Below, one piece after another: positions 23,317-31,993 of a DNA stretch of 37,637 nt. This DNA comes from an uncultured Selenomonadales bacterium. Lineage in GTDB: Bacteria > Bacillota > Negativicutes > Selenomonadales > Selenomonadaceae. Both the position numbers and the translations under genes were made by a program. Under the pieces are notes generated by a model that was not told where the DNA came from, made no database searches, and worked only from the letters and a program-made list of their open reading frames with translations. The stretch is from the NCBI GenBank assembly GCA_947304355.1, contig CAMZAX010000022.1, forward strand, positions 1 to 37,637, given 5' to 3'. Numbering within the stretch: position 1 is the stretch's first letter; every line of letters starts with the position of its first letter.

Positions 23317-26028
23317 GTGCAAGTTTCTACCAAGTGGCTGAAAGATTACATTGACATAGATTTGACGGCGGACGAATTGGCGGAACGATTCACGTTGGCG
23401 GGCATTCCCGTCGAAAACGTGATTCACGCCGGCGAAGGTCTCGAAAAAGTCGTGACGGGTCGTATTGACGAACTCAAGCCGCATCCCGATTCCGATCACC
23501 TTTTGGTTTGTCAAATGGACGTCGGCGAAGAAAATCCGTTGCAAATCGTGACGGGCGCGCCCAACGTCAAGCAGGGGCAAATCGTTCCCGTCGCGCTTGT
23601 CGGAGCCAACCTGCCTTGCGGCAAAAAAATTTCCAAGGGCAAAATGCGCGGCGTCGCCTCCAACGGCATGTTGTGTTCAGCTGACGAATTGCGCCTTGAC
23701 GTGGAGGACGCGGTTGACGGCATTTACATCTTGCCCGAAGACACGCCCGTCGGTGTGCCCGCCGCCGAAGTGTTGGGGCTTGACGACGACATTCTTGAAT
23801 TTGAACTCACGGCGAATCGCGGCGATTGTTTCAGCGTCGTCGGGCTTGTGCGCGAGCTTGCCGTCCTTACCAAAAAATCTGCGCGGCTGCCCGAAATCAA
23901 AGTCGACGAAGACGACGCGGCTTCGGCTGACGCTCTGGTTAAAATCGGTATCGACGCGCCCGATTTGTGTTCAAGATTCTCCGCGCGGGTGCTGACCAAC
24001 GTCAAGCTTGCGCCGTCGCCCGATTGGATGGTTAAGCGGCTTGAGGGAGCGGGTATGCGTGCCATTAACAACGTCGTCGACGTAACCAACTTCGTCATGC
24101 TGGAGCTTGGGCAACCGCTTCACGCTTACGACTTCGATAAAGTTGTCGGCCATCAATTGACTGCGCGGCGTGCCGTTGAGGGCGAACCCCTTCACACGCT
24201 GGACGACACCAACCGTCTTGCGAAAGGCGGCGAACTCGTCATTGCGGACGCCGAAAACGCTGCGGGTCTTGCGGGCATCATGGGCGGTTTTGAAAGCGAA
24301 ATCACCGAGTCAACCAAAACCGTTATCCTTGAGGCGGCGTGTTTCAATTCCGCGTCGATTCGTCGCACAAGTCGCGCAGTCGGCATTCACACCGAGGCAA
24401 GCGGACGATTCGAGCGCGGCACCAACGTCAACGGCACCGTCGCCGCTCTTGACCGCGTCGCGCAACTCCTGCAGGATATGGGCGCGTGCAAAGTCTGCAA
24501 GGGCGTCGTCGACGTTTACCCGAACCCGAAACCCGTCACTAAAATTAAATTCACCGCCGCGCAGATTAATTCACGGCTTGGCACGTCCTACAGCGACAAG
24601 GAAATCGTCGACGTGCTTGAGGCTCTCGGCTTCGAGATTGACCCCATCAACAAGGTCGAAGAGATGAGCGATGAGGTCGTCGACAAAATCGCCTCCGCCA
24701 CGAAAAATTTCAGCAAGGCGGCGCGCGAAATCGGCAAGAAATCCAACGTCGAAAACTTTATCGGCAATATCGGCGCGACGTTCGGCAACCTGTTCAAGAA
24801 CGCCGGCGCGAAGGCTGACGATATGGCACAAAAGGCGGGCGCAAAAGCCAACGATATGGCGCAAAAAGCGGGCGTCGACGATTTTGTTCAGAATATCAGC
24901 GCGGCGGTCGGCGACATGGTCAAGACCGTCGACATAAAACTTTCTTCGGCTTACGAGGCAACCGTCCCCGATTGGCGCAACGATGTCACTTTGCCCGACG
25001 ATTTGTCCGAGGAAGTCGCGCGCATTTACGGCTTCGATAAAATTCCGTCGACGCTCCCGAAAGGCAATCAGCAAGGTCGGCAATCGGCGACGCAGACGTT
25101 CATTGACCGAATCAAAGCGATTCTGTCGAGCCTTGGGCTTTGCGAAGAATTGTCGTTCGCTTTCACGAGCGAGGCGATGTTTGACAAGATGCGCGTGCCC
25201 GCCGATTCGGAACTGCGTCGCGCCGTGCCGATAATGAATCCGTTGACGGACGTGGCTCCGTTGCTCCGCACGACGCTGTTGGCTTCGATATTCGAGAACG
25301 CCGCCCGCAACTTCAGCCGCAAAAATGAAGACGTGCGCTTATTCGAGGTCGCGCCCGTGTTCCTGCCCAAAGCCCTGCCCGTGACCGAACAGCCGCTTGA
25401 ACGTCAACAGGTTGTCGGCTTGATGATGGGTCGCCGCGAGCCCAAAGGTTGGTCGCAGGACGCCGCGCAGATTGACTTTTACGACGCAAAGGGCGTTGTC
25501 GAGGAACTGTTGGCGGGCTTGTCGATTGGCAATTACATCGTCGAGGCGGGCGAGCATTACGCTTTGCACCCCGGCAAAACCGCCGTCTTCAAGAAAGGCC
25601 GCGACGTGTTGGTTACGGTCGGCGAAGTGCACCCCGCCGTTGCCGAGGCGTTGGGCATTCGCAAAAAAATTTGCGTCTTCGAGGCGGACGTCGAGACTTT
25701 GCACCGCTTTGCCGCCAAAAAGTTCAGCCTTGAGAGTCTGCCGAAATATCCGTCGATAAGCCGCGACTTGGCGATTCTGGTTAGTCACGACACGGCGGCG
25801 GGCGACGTTGAAAAAATTATCGCCAAAAACGGCGGGCAGTTCTTCAAGGGCGTGACGCTGTTCGACGTTTACACCGGCGAGCGCATTTCCGCCGACAAAA
25901 AATCTTTGGCGTTCGCGATTGAATTCCGGTCGAACGAACGGACGCTCAAAGACGAGGAGGCTGACTATGCCTTTGCGAACATTTTGGCGGCGGTTGAAAA
26001 GGACTTCGGCGCGACGTTGAGGAGTTGA
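23317..26028 (+). CDS. pheT: Phenylalanyl-tRNA synthetase beta subunit, with an inserted ~90-residue segment
   Basis: A 903-residue beta subunit; the usual length is about 790-820. Domains in order: tRNA-binding EMAP-like domain (~40-150, VTGRIDELKPHPDSDHLLVC), B3/B4 editing region (~210-390), B5 (~395-590), class II-like core (~600-795), and the FDX-ACB anticodon-binding domain (~810-903, PKYPSISRDLAILV). Within B5, between VLEALGFEIDPINK and ATVPDWRNDVT, there is an extra ~90-residue stretch, about residues 447-538. It is Ala/Lys/Asp rich, predicted helical, and has the 11-residue repeat AGAKA(D/N)DMAQK twice. The reading frame is intact and flanking motifs are normal, so this is a true insertion. 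The start is GTG with GAGGCGGTGA upstream. Confidence 0.96.
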   Translation: MQVSTKWLKDYIDIDLTADELAERFTLAGIPVENVIHAGEGLEKVVTGRIDELKPHPDSDHLLVCQMDVGEENPLQIVTGAPNVKQGQIVPVALVGANLPCGKKISKGKMRGVASNGMLCSADELRLDVEDAVDGIYILPEDTPVGVPAAEVLGLDDDILEFELTANRGDCFSVVGLVRELAVLTKKSARLPEIKVDEDDAASADALVKIGIDAPDLCSRFSARVLTNVKLAPSPDWMVKRLEGAGMRAINNVVDVTNFVMLELGQPLHAYDFDKVVGHQLTARRAVEGEPLHTLDDTNRLAKGGELVIADAENAAGLAGIMGGFESEITESTKTVILEAACFNSASIRRTSRAVGIHTEASGRFERGTNVNGTVAALDRVAQLLQDMGACKVCKGVVDVYPNPKPVTKIKFTAAQINSRLGTSYSDKEIVDVLEALGFEIDPINKVEEMSDEVVDKIASATKNFSKAAREIGKKSNVENFIGNIGATFGNLFKNAGAKADDMAQKAGAKANDMAQKAGVDDFVQNISAAVGDMVKTVDIKLSSAYEATVPDWRNDVTLPDDLSEEVARIYGFDKIPSTLPKGNQQGRQSATQTFIDRIKAILSSLGLCEELSFAFTSEAMFDKMRVPADSELRRAVPIMNPLTDVAPLLRTTLLASIFENAARNFSRKNEDVRLFEVAPVFLPKALPVTEQPLERQQVVGLMMGRREPKGWSQDAAQIDFYDAKGVVEELLAGLSIGNYIVEAGEHYALHPGKTAVFKKGRDVLVTVGEVHPAVAEALGIRKKICVFEADVETLHRFAAKKFSLESLPKYPSISRDLAILVSHDTAAGDVEKIIAKNGGQFFKGVTLFDVYTGERISADKKSLAFAIEFRSNERTLKDEEADYAFANILAAVEKDFGATLRS

Positions 26029-26032
26029 TTTT

Positions 26033-26305
26033 ATGGCGTTGAAGGACAGCAAACCTGCCGGCGATATGAAACGCGTCGAGGTTGAAATTTTCGGCGAAGT
26101 TTACCGCCTGCGCACCGAAGATCCCGACGGCTTGGCAAAACTCGTGCGCATGGTCGATTCGACGATGAAATCCATTTCGCAGAGCACGCGGACTTTCGCG
26201 GGCAGTCGCATTGCGGTTTTGGCGGCACTCAAAATCGCCGAAGACTATCAGCAGCTCAAGAAAGATTACGACGAACTTTTACAACTGCTTGACGAAAACA
26301 AATGA
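26033..26305 (+). CDS. zapA: Cell division protein ZapA
   Basis: A 90-residue protein that binds and bundles FtsZ filaments and promotes Z-ring assembly. It shows the ZapA pattern: an N-terminal strand KRVEVEIFGEVYRL, then DPDGLAKLVRMVDSTM, and a coiled-coil C-terminus (IAVLAALKIAEDYQQLKKDYDEL). It starts four bases after the pheT stop with GAGGAG ahead of the ATG; pheST-zapA is a common Firmicute order. A terminator follows. Confidence 0.93.
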   Translation: MALKDSKPAGDMKRVEVEIFGEVYRLRTEDPDGLAKLVRMVDSTMKSISQSTRTFAGSRIAVLAALKIAEDYQQLKKDYDELLQLLDENK

Positions 26306-26313
26306 CTGCTTGC

Positions 26314-26353
26314 AAAAAAAATTAAAGGGGCTCAAATTCATGAGCTCCTTTTT
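26314..26353. terminator. Bidirectional terminator between zapA and argB
   Basis: The 7-bp stem 26327-26333 / 26342-26348 (GGGGCTC with GAGCTCC, one G-T pair) extends by further A-T pairs, with a long A-run before it and a T-run after. It serves the converging zapA and argB transcripts. Confidence 0.85.
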
Positions 26354-26385
26354 GTTTGCGGAATTATTTTTGGACGCCGCGCAGA

Positions 26386-27849
26386 TCATTCGACTTCCGT
26401 GCCGATACCCGAATTCGTGAACAGCTCCAGGATAATCGAATGCTCCAGTCGTCCGTCGATGATGTAAGCCTTGTTCGTGCCGCGTTCAATCGCCCGCAAG
26501 CACGCTTCGACTTTGGGAATCATGCCGCCCGAAATTACGCCGCTCTTGATGAATTCGCGCGCCTCGACAGATTTGAGCGTCGAAATGAAACTTTGCTTGT
26601 CGGCGAAATTTTTGTAGACGCCTTCCGTATCGGTGAGCAGCAAAAGTTTTTCAGCCTTAAGCGCGCCCGCAATGTCCGCCGCAACGTAATCGGCGTTGAT
26701 GTTGTAGCTCGCGCCGTCTTCGCCCACGCCAATCGGCGCAATGACGGGGACGTAGCCCTTGCCGATTAAATCGTTGACGATTTGGATGTTGACTTGCTTC
26801 GCCTTGCCGACGTAGCCGATGTCGACTTTGGTTTTCTCGCCGCCGTCGTAGACCGTCGCCAATTTTTTTTCGGCGCGAATCAAATCGGCGTCCTTGCCGC
26901 TCAAGCCGACAGCCCGCAACCCGCGACGATTCAACAGCGTGACGATTTCCGAATTGATTTTGCCGTCAAGCACCATCTCCGCGATTTCAACGGTTTCTTC
27001 GTCCGTGACGCGCAGGCCGCTGACGAACGAACTTTCCTTGCCGAGTTTCTTGAGGAAACCGGTAATTTCGGGGCCGCCGCCGTGCACGATTACGACGTTG
27101 ATGCCGACGTACTTCATGAGCGCAACATCCTGCATGACGGACGCCTTGAGCGCGTCGTTGACCATTGCGTTGCCGCCGTACTTTATGACAATCGTCTTGC
27201 CGTGGAACTCTTGAATGTAGGGCAACGCCTCGACGAGGACAGCCGCCCTGTCGCTTGCGGTGAAGTCTTTGGTTTCGACAATCTGCGCGGCAAGGCGTGA
27301 AGTCGTCGAAGTCAAGCTTGCGTCGCCCGAAATGTTCAACGCGCCGGCGTCGGCAGTCTTGCTTAAGTCGTCCTTGAGCACGGTTAAAACTTCGGCTTGC
27401 GGCGCGGCGGAGTAGCGTGACGCGTCCGGATTTGCAACGTCGTTTGAAATGTTGAGCTTGCCGGCGTCATCAGCAACCTTGCCGTCTTTAAGCGGTGTAA
27501 GAACGTCGTCGCGCATTTCGGCGGCGGGCGTCGCGTCGCTTGAAATGTTCAAGTTGCCCGCGTCGGCAGTCTTGCTTAAATCGTCTTTTAGCACGGTTAA
27601 AATTTCTTCGTGCGGCTCGGCGGCGTAGCGTGAGGCGTCCAAGCTTGCAACGTCGTTTGAAATGTTGAGCTTGCCGGCGTCGTCGGTAACCTTGCCGTCT
27701 TTGAGCGGCGTCAAAATTTCTTCGCGGCGTTGATGTTGCTTGTCGAGTTCGGCTTTGAGTTCCGCCAAAATATTTTCGTGCGATTCGGCGGGCAGAAACT
27801 TTTTGAGAATCTGCGCCGCCAAGTCCAGTTGTAAAGTTTCGTCAATCAT
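26386..27849 (-). CDS. argB: Acetylglutamate kinase ArgB with a repeated N-terminal extension
   Basis: A 487-residue protein whose C-terminal ~300 residues are a complete N-acetylglutamate kinase (second step of arginine synthesis): ALPYIQEFHGKTIVIKYGGNAM, VIVHGGGPEI, YNINADYVAADIA, SGGMIPKVEAC. Normal ArgB proteins are about 290-300 residues. Residues ~1-43 are a helical, charged segment. Residues 44-181 (27307-27720) consist of four related units, A-B-A-B, with motif LT(P/V)LKD...DAGxLNIS; the A+B pair repeats with a 71-residue period and near-identical DNA. I recognise no function for this part. ATG at 27847-27849 has GGAGG 6 bases upstream, and there is no internal ribosome binding site before the kinase. 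It overlaps the end of recT by 8 bases. Confidence 0.92.
   Translation of the reverse strand: MIDETLQLDLAAQILKKFLPAESHENILAELKAELDKQHQRREEILTPLKDGKVTDDAGKLNISNDVASLDASRYAAEPHEEILTVLKDDLSKTADAGNLNISSDATPAAEMRDDVLTPLKDGKVADDAGKLNISNDVANPDASRYSAAPQAEVLTVLKDDLSKTADAGALNISGDASLTSTTSRLAAQIVETKDFTASDRAAVLVEALPYIQEFHGKTIVIKYGGNAMVNDALKASVMQDVALMKYVGINVVIVHGGGPEITGFLKKLGKESSFVSGLRVTDEETVEIAEMVLDGKINSEIVTLLNRRGLRAVGLSGKDADLIRAEKKLATVYDGGEKTKVDIGYVGKAKQVNIQIVNDLIGKGYVPVIAPIGVGEDGASYNINADYVAADIAGALKAEKLLLLTDTEGVYKNFADKQSFISTLKSVEAREFIKSGVISGGMIPKVEACLRAIERGTNKAYIIDGRLEHSIILELFTNSGIGTEVE
27307..27720 (-). repeat. Coding tandem repeat, 213-bp period (two copies), inside argB
   Basis: Codons 44-114 and 115-181 of argB are direct copies of a 71-codon unit, each made of a 38-residue and a 33-residue related half. 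DNA identity between copies is high, including long perfect stretches around the GKLNISNDV segment, suggesting recent duplication. Confidence 0.9.
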
Positions 27850-28678
27850 GTTGTTCCTCCGAATCGTTTTGGTCAGGCTCGTCGGGCGCGTCGGGCTCGT
27901 CAAGTGCTTCAATGTCGGGCATGTCAATCACTTCGTTGAAGGGCACGATTTTTTCTTCGCCGTGTTCGTTGTCGACGTAACGGAAGCCGTCCTCGGTGAC
28001 GACCGCCTGATCGGCCTGCAACGCCGTCGCCAACGCCGCACTTTGCTGGTCAATGCTTATGACGCCGAAATTGCTCAGCAGTTTCTTGAGGACGGTTTTC
28101 TTAGCCATCGCGTCGAAATTCGTCGACCAGACCGAAGACTTTCTGCCCGAACGAATGTCGTAAGCGTAGGACTGCGAATATTTTTCGGCGTGCGCCTGCA
28201 GTTCCTCGACCGTCATGTAAAGCGACTTGTAAAAGCCGTTGACGAGCTCCATGTAGGCGACGTAGCCGACAATCGTATCGGAAATTTTTTCGCCGCGAAT
28301 AATTTCGCCCGTCACGAAGTCAATATCGGCGATTTGTCCTTCGCGAATCGCGCCCGAATTCAGCGTGCGATATTGTCCGCTGCGCATTGCAAGCTGAACG
28401 TAACCGCGCCAACCCATTTGGAATTGGGCAGTTCCTTTGTAAGGCACAATGTGCGCGAAACTCAGGCTTGGGTTAATCGGCAACTTGAGCGCGGCGGCGA
28501 TTCCTGCGGCGGCAAGTATCGAATGCGGGTCACACTCGCGGAGCTTTTTGTTGCTGTTGAAGATTGCAAGTATCGACGAGATGAATGACGGCGCGGCTTT
28601 GTCAAGGAGTTCCTCGAAACGCCGCTTGATGCCCGCCGAATTCAAAAGCTGTTGCAATGTCGGATTAGGTTGGCTCAC
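27842..28678 (-). CDS. recT: RecT-family single-strand annealing protein
   Basis: A 278-residue phage-type recombinase that anneals complementary single strands. Family marks are LAAAGIAAALKLPINPSLSFAHIVPY, FQMGWRGYVQLAMRSGQYRTL, the VGYVAYMELVNGF segment and VWSTNFDAMAKKTVLKKLL. The C-terminal tail is very acidic (EALDEPDAPDEPDQNDSEE), as in other RecT proteins where it may bind partners. The start is GTG at 28676-28678 with AGGA upstream. No exonuclease (RecE/YqaJ), single-strand binding protein or other phage gene is adjacent. It is followed by argB with an 8-base overlap, so translation is probably coupled. Confidence 0.93.
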   Translation of the reverse strand: MSQPNPTLQQLLNSAGIKRRFEELLDKAAPSFISSILAIFNSNKKLRECDPHSILAAAGIAAALKLPINPSLSFAHIVPYKGTAQFQMGWRGYVQLAMRSGQYRTLNSGAIREGQIADIDFVTGEIIRGEKISDTIVGYVAYMELVNGFYKSLYMTVEELQAHAEKYSQSYAYDIRSGRKSSVWSTNFDAMAKKTVLKKLLSNFGVISIDQQSAALATALQADQAVVTEDGFRYVDNEHGEEKIVPFNEVIDMPDIEALDEPDAPDEPDQNDSEEQHD

Positions 28679-28692
28679 GTTGATTCATCCTT

Positions 28693-29970
28693 TCAAGCTG
28701 CTTGACGTTCGTCGGTGTATTCGTAGTAAGCCGCAATCGCCTCGGCGAAACGACCTTGCACGTCGCGCAACAGATACAAACCGTCGGCGTTCGCCCGCAA
28801 GCCCTTCAAGCGCAACGAATACACGCGCGGCGGATTTTCAAGCGTCATGGGCGTCAGGCTCCGAATCTGCGCGGTGTCGGGGTAAACGAGATTCAACGCG
28901 GCATAATCTTCGCCATCGGTGCCGTGCCATTTTTCGATAACGAACTTGACGCCAATGGGTGTCTTCGCGTCGATAACGCCGGGCAACGAATAATTTTCGG
29001 CGCGCAACGCTCCCAACAGACCGATGATGTTCGTGTCGTGCCCGCACAGGAAGGTAAAGCGGCGGCTGTCGTTATTAAGCTCGGAACTCATGCACTCAAG
29101 CAACGGGTGCGCCTCGACGGCGGAAATCGAAGGCATACCGGCAATCCCGATAAAATACGAATTCATCTCGCCGATTTGCTGCCACTGCTTGTCGGTAAGC
29201 TTTTTCCCGAAGGCTGCCTTCGCGTTCGTCGGCTCCTCGTAGAACTGCATGATAAGTGCGTCGTTGGCAGTGTGCGCCGCCCGAATCGTGCCGCTGAACG
29301 TCGGTTCCTTGCCAACCTCAAGGACAAGTTTCGTGTCGCCGCTGCGCAAAGTCGTTATGCCGTGTTCGCGGGCGTAGGGCGAATCTTTGAAGTCAAGAAC
29401 TTTTTCCAACAGGGTAAGACCGTCCGCGAAACGTTTTTCCATGTCGCGCACATTTTTGATGTTCAAGTACTCGTTGACTTCCTTTTCGGCGGCGGTGCGG
29501 AATTTTTCGTTGACGAACTTCAACTTCATGTCAAAGACCGGGTCGAAGGTGCCGAGCTTGTATTTGCGCACGACTTTGACGTTGGCAATGGGCAACATGC
29601 CGCTTGAAAAGTATTGCGCCGTCGCGATTGTGCGCTGATACGAATTGGCGTAGAACAAGAACTCTCCTTCGGCGGGCACGTAATTTTCCGGCATGAAACC
29701 TTCGTCGATTAAGTACTTGCGGAAATATTGACCGAGCTCCGTTTCAAGCGCGCCGCCGCGCAGAGACAGTTCACGTGACGGCGAAGTCCACTTGAACCAC
29801 TTGTGCGGCGTCAACGGGTTGGCTTGGTCGGCGTGCGGCGAACGGATGTTGTGGCGGCTGAAAATTAAAACCTTTTCCAGTTTGTAATCGTCGCCGTACT
29901 TTTTCGCCTCCGCCGTCGTCAGCGACAAAACCATTGCCGCCAAGACCAGCAACGTCAAAAATTTTTTCAT
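28693..29970 (-). CDS. Secreted histidine acid phosphatase (glucose-1-phosphatase-like)
   Basis: A 425-residue protein with a signal peptide (MKKFLTLLVLAAMVLSL then TTAEA). The histidine acid phosphatase motif is FSRHNIRSPHAD, the RHNxRxP form seen in Agp-type enzymes, with His as the phospho-nucleophile; the C-terminal catalytic pair is in FLCGHDTNIIG (HD motif). It should act outside the cytoplasmic membrane and release phosphate from sugar phosphates or phytate-like compounds. ATG at 29968-29970 has GGAGG 7 bases upstream; the longer frame starts within ktrA. Located between ktrA and recT, it appears to be in their operon. Confidence 0.9.
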   Translation of the reverse strand: MKKFLTLLVLAAMVLSLTTAEAKKYGDDYKLEKVLIFSRHNIRSPHADQANPLTPHKWFKWTSPSRELSLRGGALETELGQYFRKYLIDEGFMPENYVPAEGEFLFYANSYQRTIATAQYFSSGMLPIANVKVVRKYKLGTFDPVFDMKLKFVNEKFRTAAEKEVNEYLNIKNVRDMEKRFADGLTLLEKVLDFKDSPYAREHGITTLRSGDTKLVLEVGKEPTFSGTIRAAHTANDALIMQFYEEPTNAKAAFGKKLTDKQWQQIGEMNSYFIGIAGMPSISAVEAHPLLECMSSELNNDSRRFTFLCGHDTNIIGLLGALRAENYSLPGVIDAKTPIGVKFVIEKWHGTDGEDYAALNLVYPDTAQIRSLTPMTLENPPRVYSLRLKGLRANADGLYLLRDVQGRFAEAIAAYYEYTDERQAA

Positions 29971-29984
29971 GATACGACCTCCAA

Positions 29985-30641
29985 TCAAACGATACTGCGT
30001 TCAAACTTCGCAAGCGCGGCGGGCGTCCCGATAACAAAAATCGTATCGCCCTCGGCAAAGACGTGCGCGGGCGGCGGCGTGACTTTCGTTTTGCCGTCGC
30101 TGATTATCGCGATTATATTCACGTCGAAGGCGGCGCGCAAGTTTGCTTGAATCAAATTCTTGCCGATAAGATTTTTCGGCGCGGGCAAGCTCAAAACTTT
30201 TATGTTCGCGTCAATGGTCATGAAGTCGACGGCGTAATCGGAGACCAACTGCAACGCCACACGCCGCGCCATGTCGCGTTCGGAGAAAACAATTTTCGTC
30301 GCGCCGAGCCGCTTTGCCATTTCGGCATGTCGTTCGTCAATCGCCTTCACGACGACTTCGGGCACCCCGGCTTCCTTGCAAAGCATTGTTGCCATCAAAC
30401 TCGCCTCAAGATTTTTCGACGCGATAATCACGGCGTCAAAGTCTTCAATGCCCGCCTCGTGCAGGGCTTTCGCGTCGCGCACGTCGAAGCTCACGACACG
30501 CGTCAAACTGTCCGTCAAACTCGCCGCAACTGTTTCGTCCCGGTCGACGCCCAGAACGTTGTAACCCATTTGCTCCAGCGTCAGCGCGACACTTCTGCCG
30601 AAGCGTCCCAAGCCGAATACTGCAAAATTTTTGTTCGCCAT
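29985..30641 (-). CDS. ktrA: Potassium uptake regulatory subunit KtrA (TrkA-type RCK)
   Basis: A 218-residue cytoplasmic ring-forming protein. The N-terminal RCK_N domain has the Rossmann glycine motif FAVFGLGRFGRSVA and an acidic residue at the end of the second strand (VLGVDRDE), fitting nucleotide binding (ATP/ADP or NAD). The C-terminal RCK_C half (from about residue 135) may bind c-di-AMP in this group; this is family knowledge, not visible. It gates KtrB. ATG at 30639-30641 has GGATGAT ahead. It begins 9 bases after the ktrB stop region. Confidence 0.95.
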   Translation of the reverse strand: MANKNFAVFGLGRFGRSVALTLEQMGYNVLGVDRDETVAASLTDSLTRVVSFDVRDAKALHEAGIEDFDAVIIASKNLEASLMATMLCKEAGVPEVVVKAIDERHAEMAKRLGATKIVFSERDMARRVALQLVSDYAVDFMTIDANIKVLSLPAPKNLIGKNLIQANLRAAFDVNIIAIISDGKTKVTPPPAHVFAEGDTIFVIGTPAALAKFERSIV

Positions 30642-30649
30642 GTTTAACA

Positions 30650-31990
30650 TCATCCAATCATAATATCTTCCGGCGGGTATTTAATCCGCGATTCTTTTTG
30701 CGTGATAAGCGACAGCATGAACGTCATTATGCCGACCCTGCCGACCAACATCGTCAACGCCAAAACCAACTTGCCGCAAACGTCCCACTCCGACGTTATT
30801 CCGATTCCCATGCCGACCGTCCCGAAGCCCGACACCGTCTCGAAAATAACCGTTTCCAAGTTGTGGACTTCGCCGTCCAGTGCCGACAAAATTATTCCCG
30901 CCGTCACGACCCATATCGTGCCCATGGTGAATATCGCGAACGCCTGGTTGCGCAGTTCGTGACTTATGCGCCGCCCGAACACAACGATTTCCTGCCTGCC
31001 GCGAAAGACCGACCACATCGACAGCAAGATTATAAAAAACGTCGTGCTCTTTATGCCGCCGCCCGTCGACAGCGGACTCGCGCCAATGAACATCAAGATT
31101 ATCATTACAAGTTGCGTAATTTGTTCAGCCGCCGCCAAGTCGAACGAGTTGAAGCCCGCAGTCCTGCACGACACCGACGTAAAACACGCGTTGGCAAGCT
31201 GCGCGGGCACGCTCAAGTTGCCGACCGTATCGGGATTGTAATATTCCACACCGAAAATCAGCAACGTCCCGACGATTATCAGCGCGGCGTTCATTACGAT
31301 AACAATCTTAGTGTGCAGGGAAAATTTTCGCCAGCGGCGGCGGGTAATCACGTCAGACATCACCGTAAAGCCGATGCCGCCCAAAATTATCAGCAAGCCG
31401 ATACACGCCATCAAAAAATAATCGTCGTTGCGCTTGCAAAGGCTGTCGTAGTTCCCGAACAAATCGAAGCCCGCGTTGCAGAACGCCGACACCGAATGAA
31501 ATATCCCGTAGCCGACAGCGTTCAAGCCGAATTCGGGCGCAAAGTGAATCGCCAACACCACGGCGAAGAAGCCCTCGATTGCAAGCGTGTACTTTATCAT
31601 GCGGCGAATCAGCTCGACGACGCCGGCGCGCCCGCCTTGATTCAGCGACTCTTGTATCGTCAAGCTCTCCTTGAGCCGAAAACGATAGCCCAGCTCGTGC
31701 ACGACCAGCGTCGCCAACGTCATTATCCCAAGCCCGCCGACTTGTATCAACATCAACATGACGAGCGTCCCGAAAATCGTCAAGTCGTTGTGCACGTCCA
31801 CGACCGTCAAGCCCGTCACGCAAGAAGCTGAAGTCGACACAAACAGCGCGTCAATCCAACGCAAGCCCGCGCCGTTCGTCGTGCTTATCGGCAACATCAA
31901 AAGCAATGTTCCCAACGCTATCATAAACATGAAGCTCAAGATTATGACGCGCGTCGGCTTTAATCGAAACAGCTCGTGTAATCGGTTCAC
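30650..31990 (-). CDS. ktrB: Potassium uptake channel subunit KtrB (TrkH family)
   Basis: A 446-residue membrane protein with the four M1-P-M2 repeats typical of Trk/Ktr transporters. Selectivity-filter-like segments are SASCVTGLTVVDV, FHSVSAFCNAGFDLFG, SVSCRTAGFNSFD and ETVSGFGTVGMGIG, each with the conserved Gly. It takes up K+ with Na+ or H+ help, under KtrA control. GTG at 31988-31990 has GGAGG 7 bases upstream, overlapping the coaE stop. Gene order coaE-ktrB-ktrA in one direction suggests one transcript. Confidence 0.96.
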   Translation of the reverse strand: MNRLHELFRLKPTRVIILSFMFMIALGTLLLMLPISTTNGAGLRWIDALFVSTSASCVTGLTVVDVHNDLTIFGTLVMLMLIQVGGLGIMTLATLVVHELGYRFRLKESLTIQESLNQGGRAGVVELIRRMIKYTLAIEGFFAVVLAIHFAPEFGLNAVGYGIFHSVSAFCNAGFDLFGNYDSLCKRNDDYFLMACIGLLIILGGIGFTVMSDVITRRRWRKFSLHTKIVIVMNAALIIVGTLLIFGVEYYNPDTVGNLSVPAQLANACFTSVSCRTAGFNSFDLAAAEQITQLVMIILMFIGASPLSTGGGIKSTTFFIILLSMWSVFRGRQEIVVFGRRISHELRNQAFAIFTMGTIWVVTAGIILSALDGEVHNLETVIFETVSGFGTVGMGIGITSEWDVCGKLVLALTMLVGRVGIMTFMLSLITQKESRIKYPPEDIMIG

Positions 31991-31993
31991 TTT

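Noticed and set aside
30698-31831. Plus-strand frame of 377 codons opposite ktrB
   Set aside because: Arg/His/Gln-rich low-complexity translation typical of a shadow; ktrB has clear selectivity-filter motifs.
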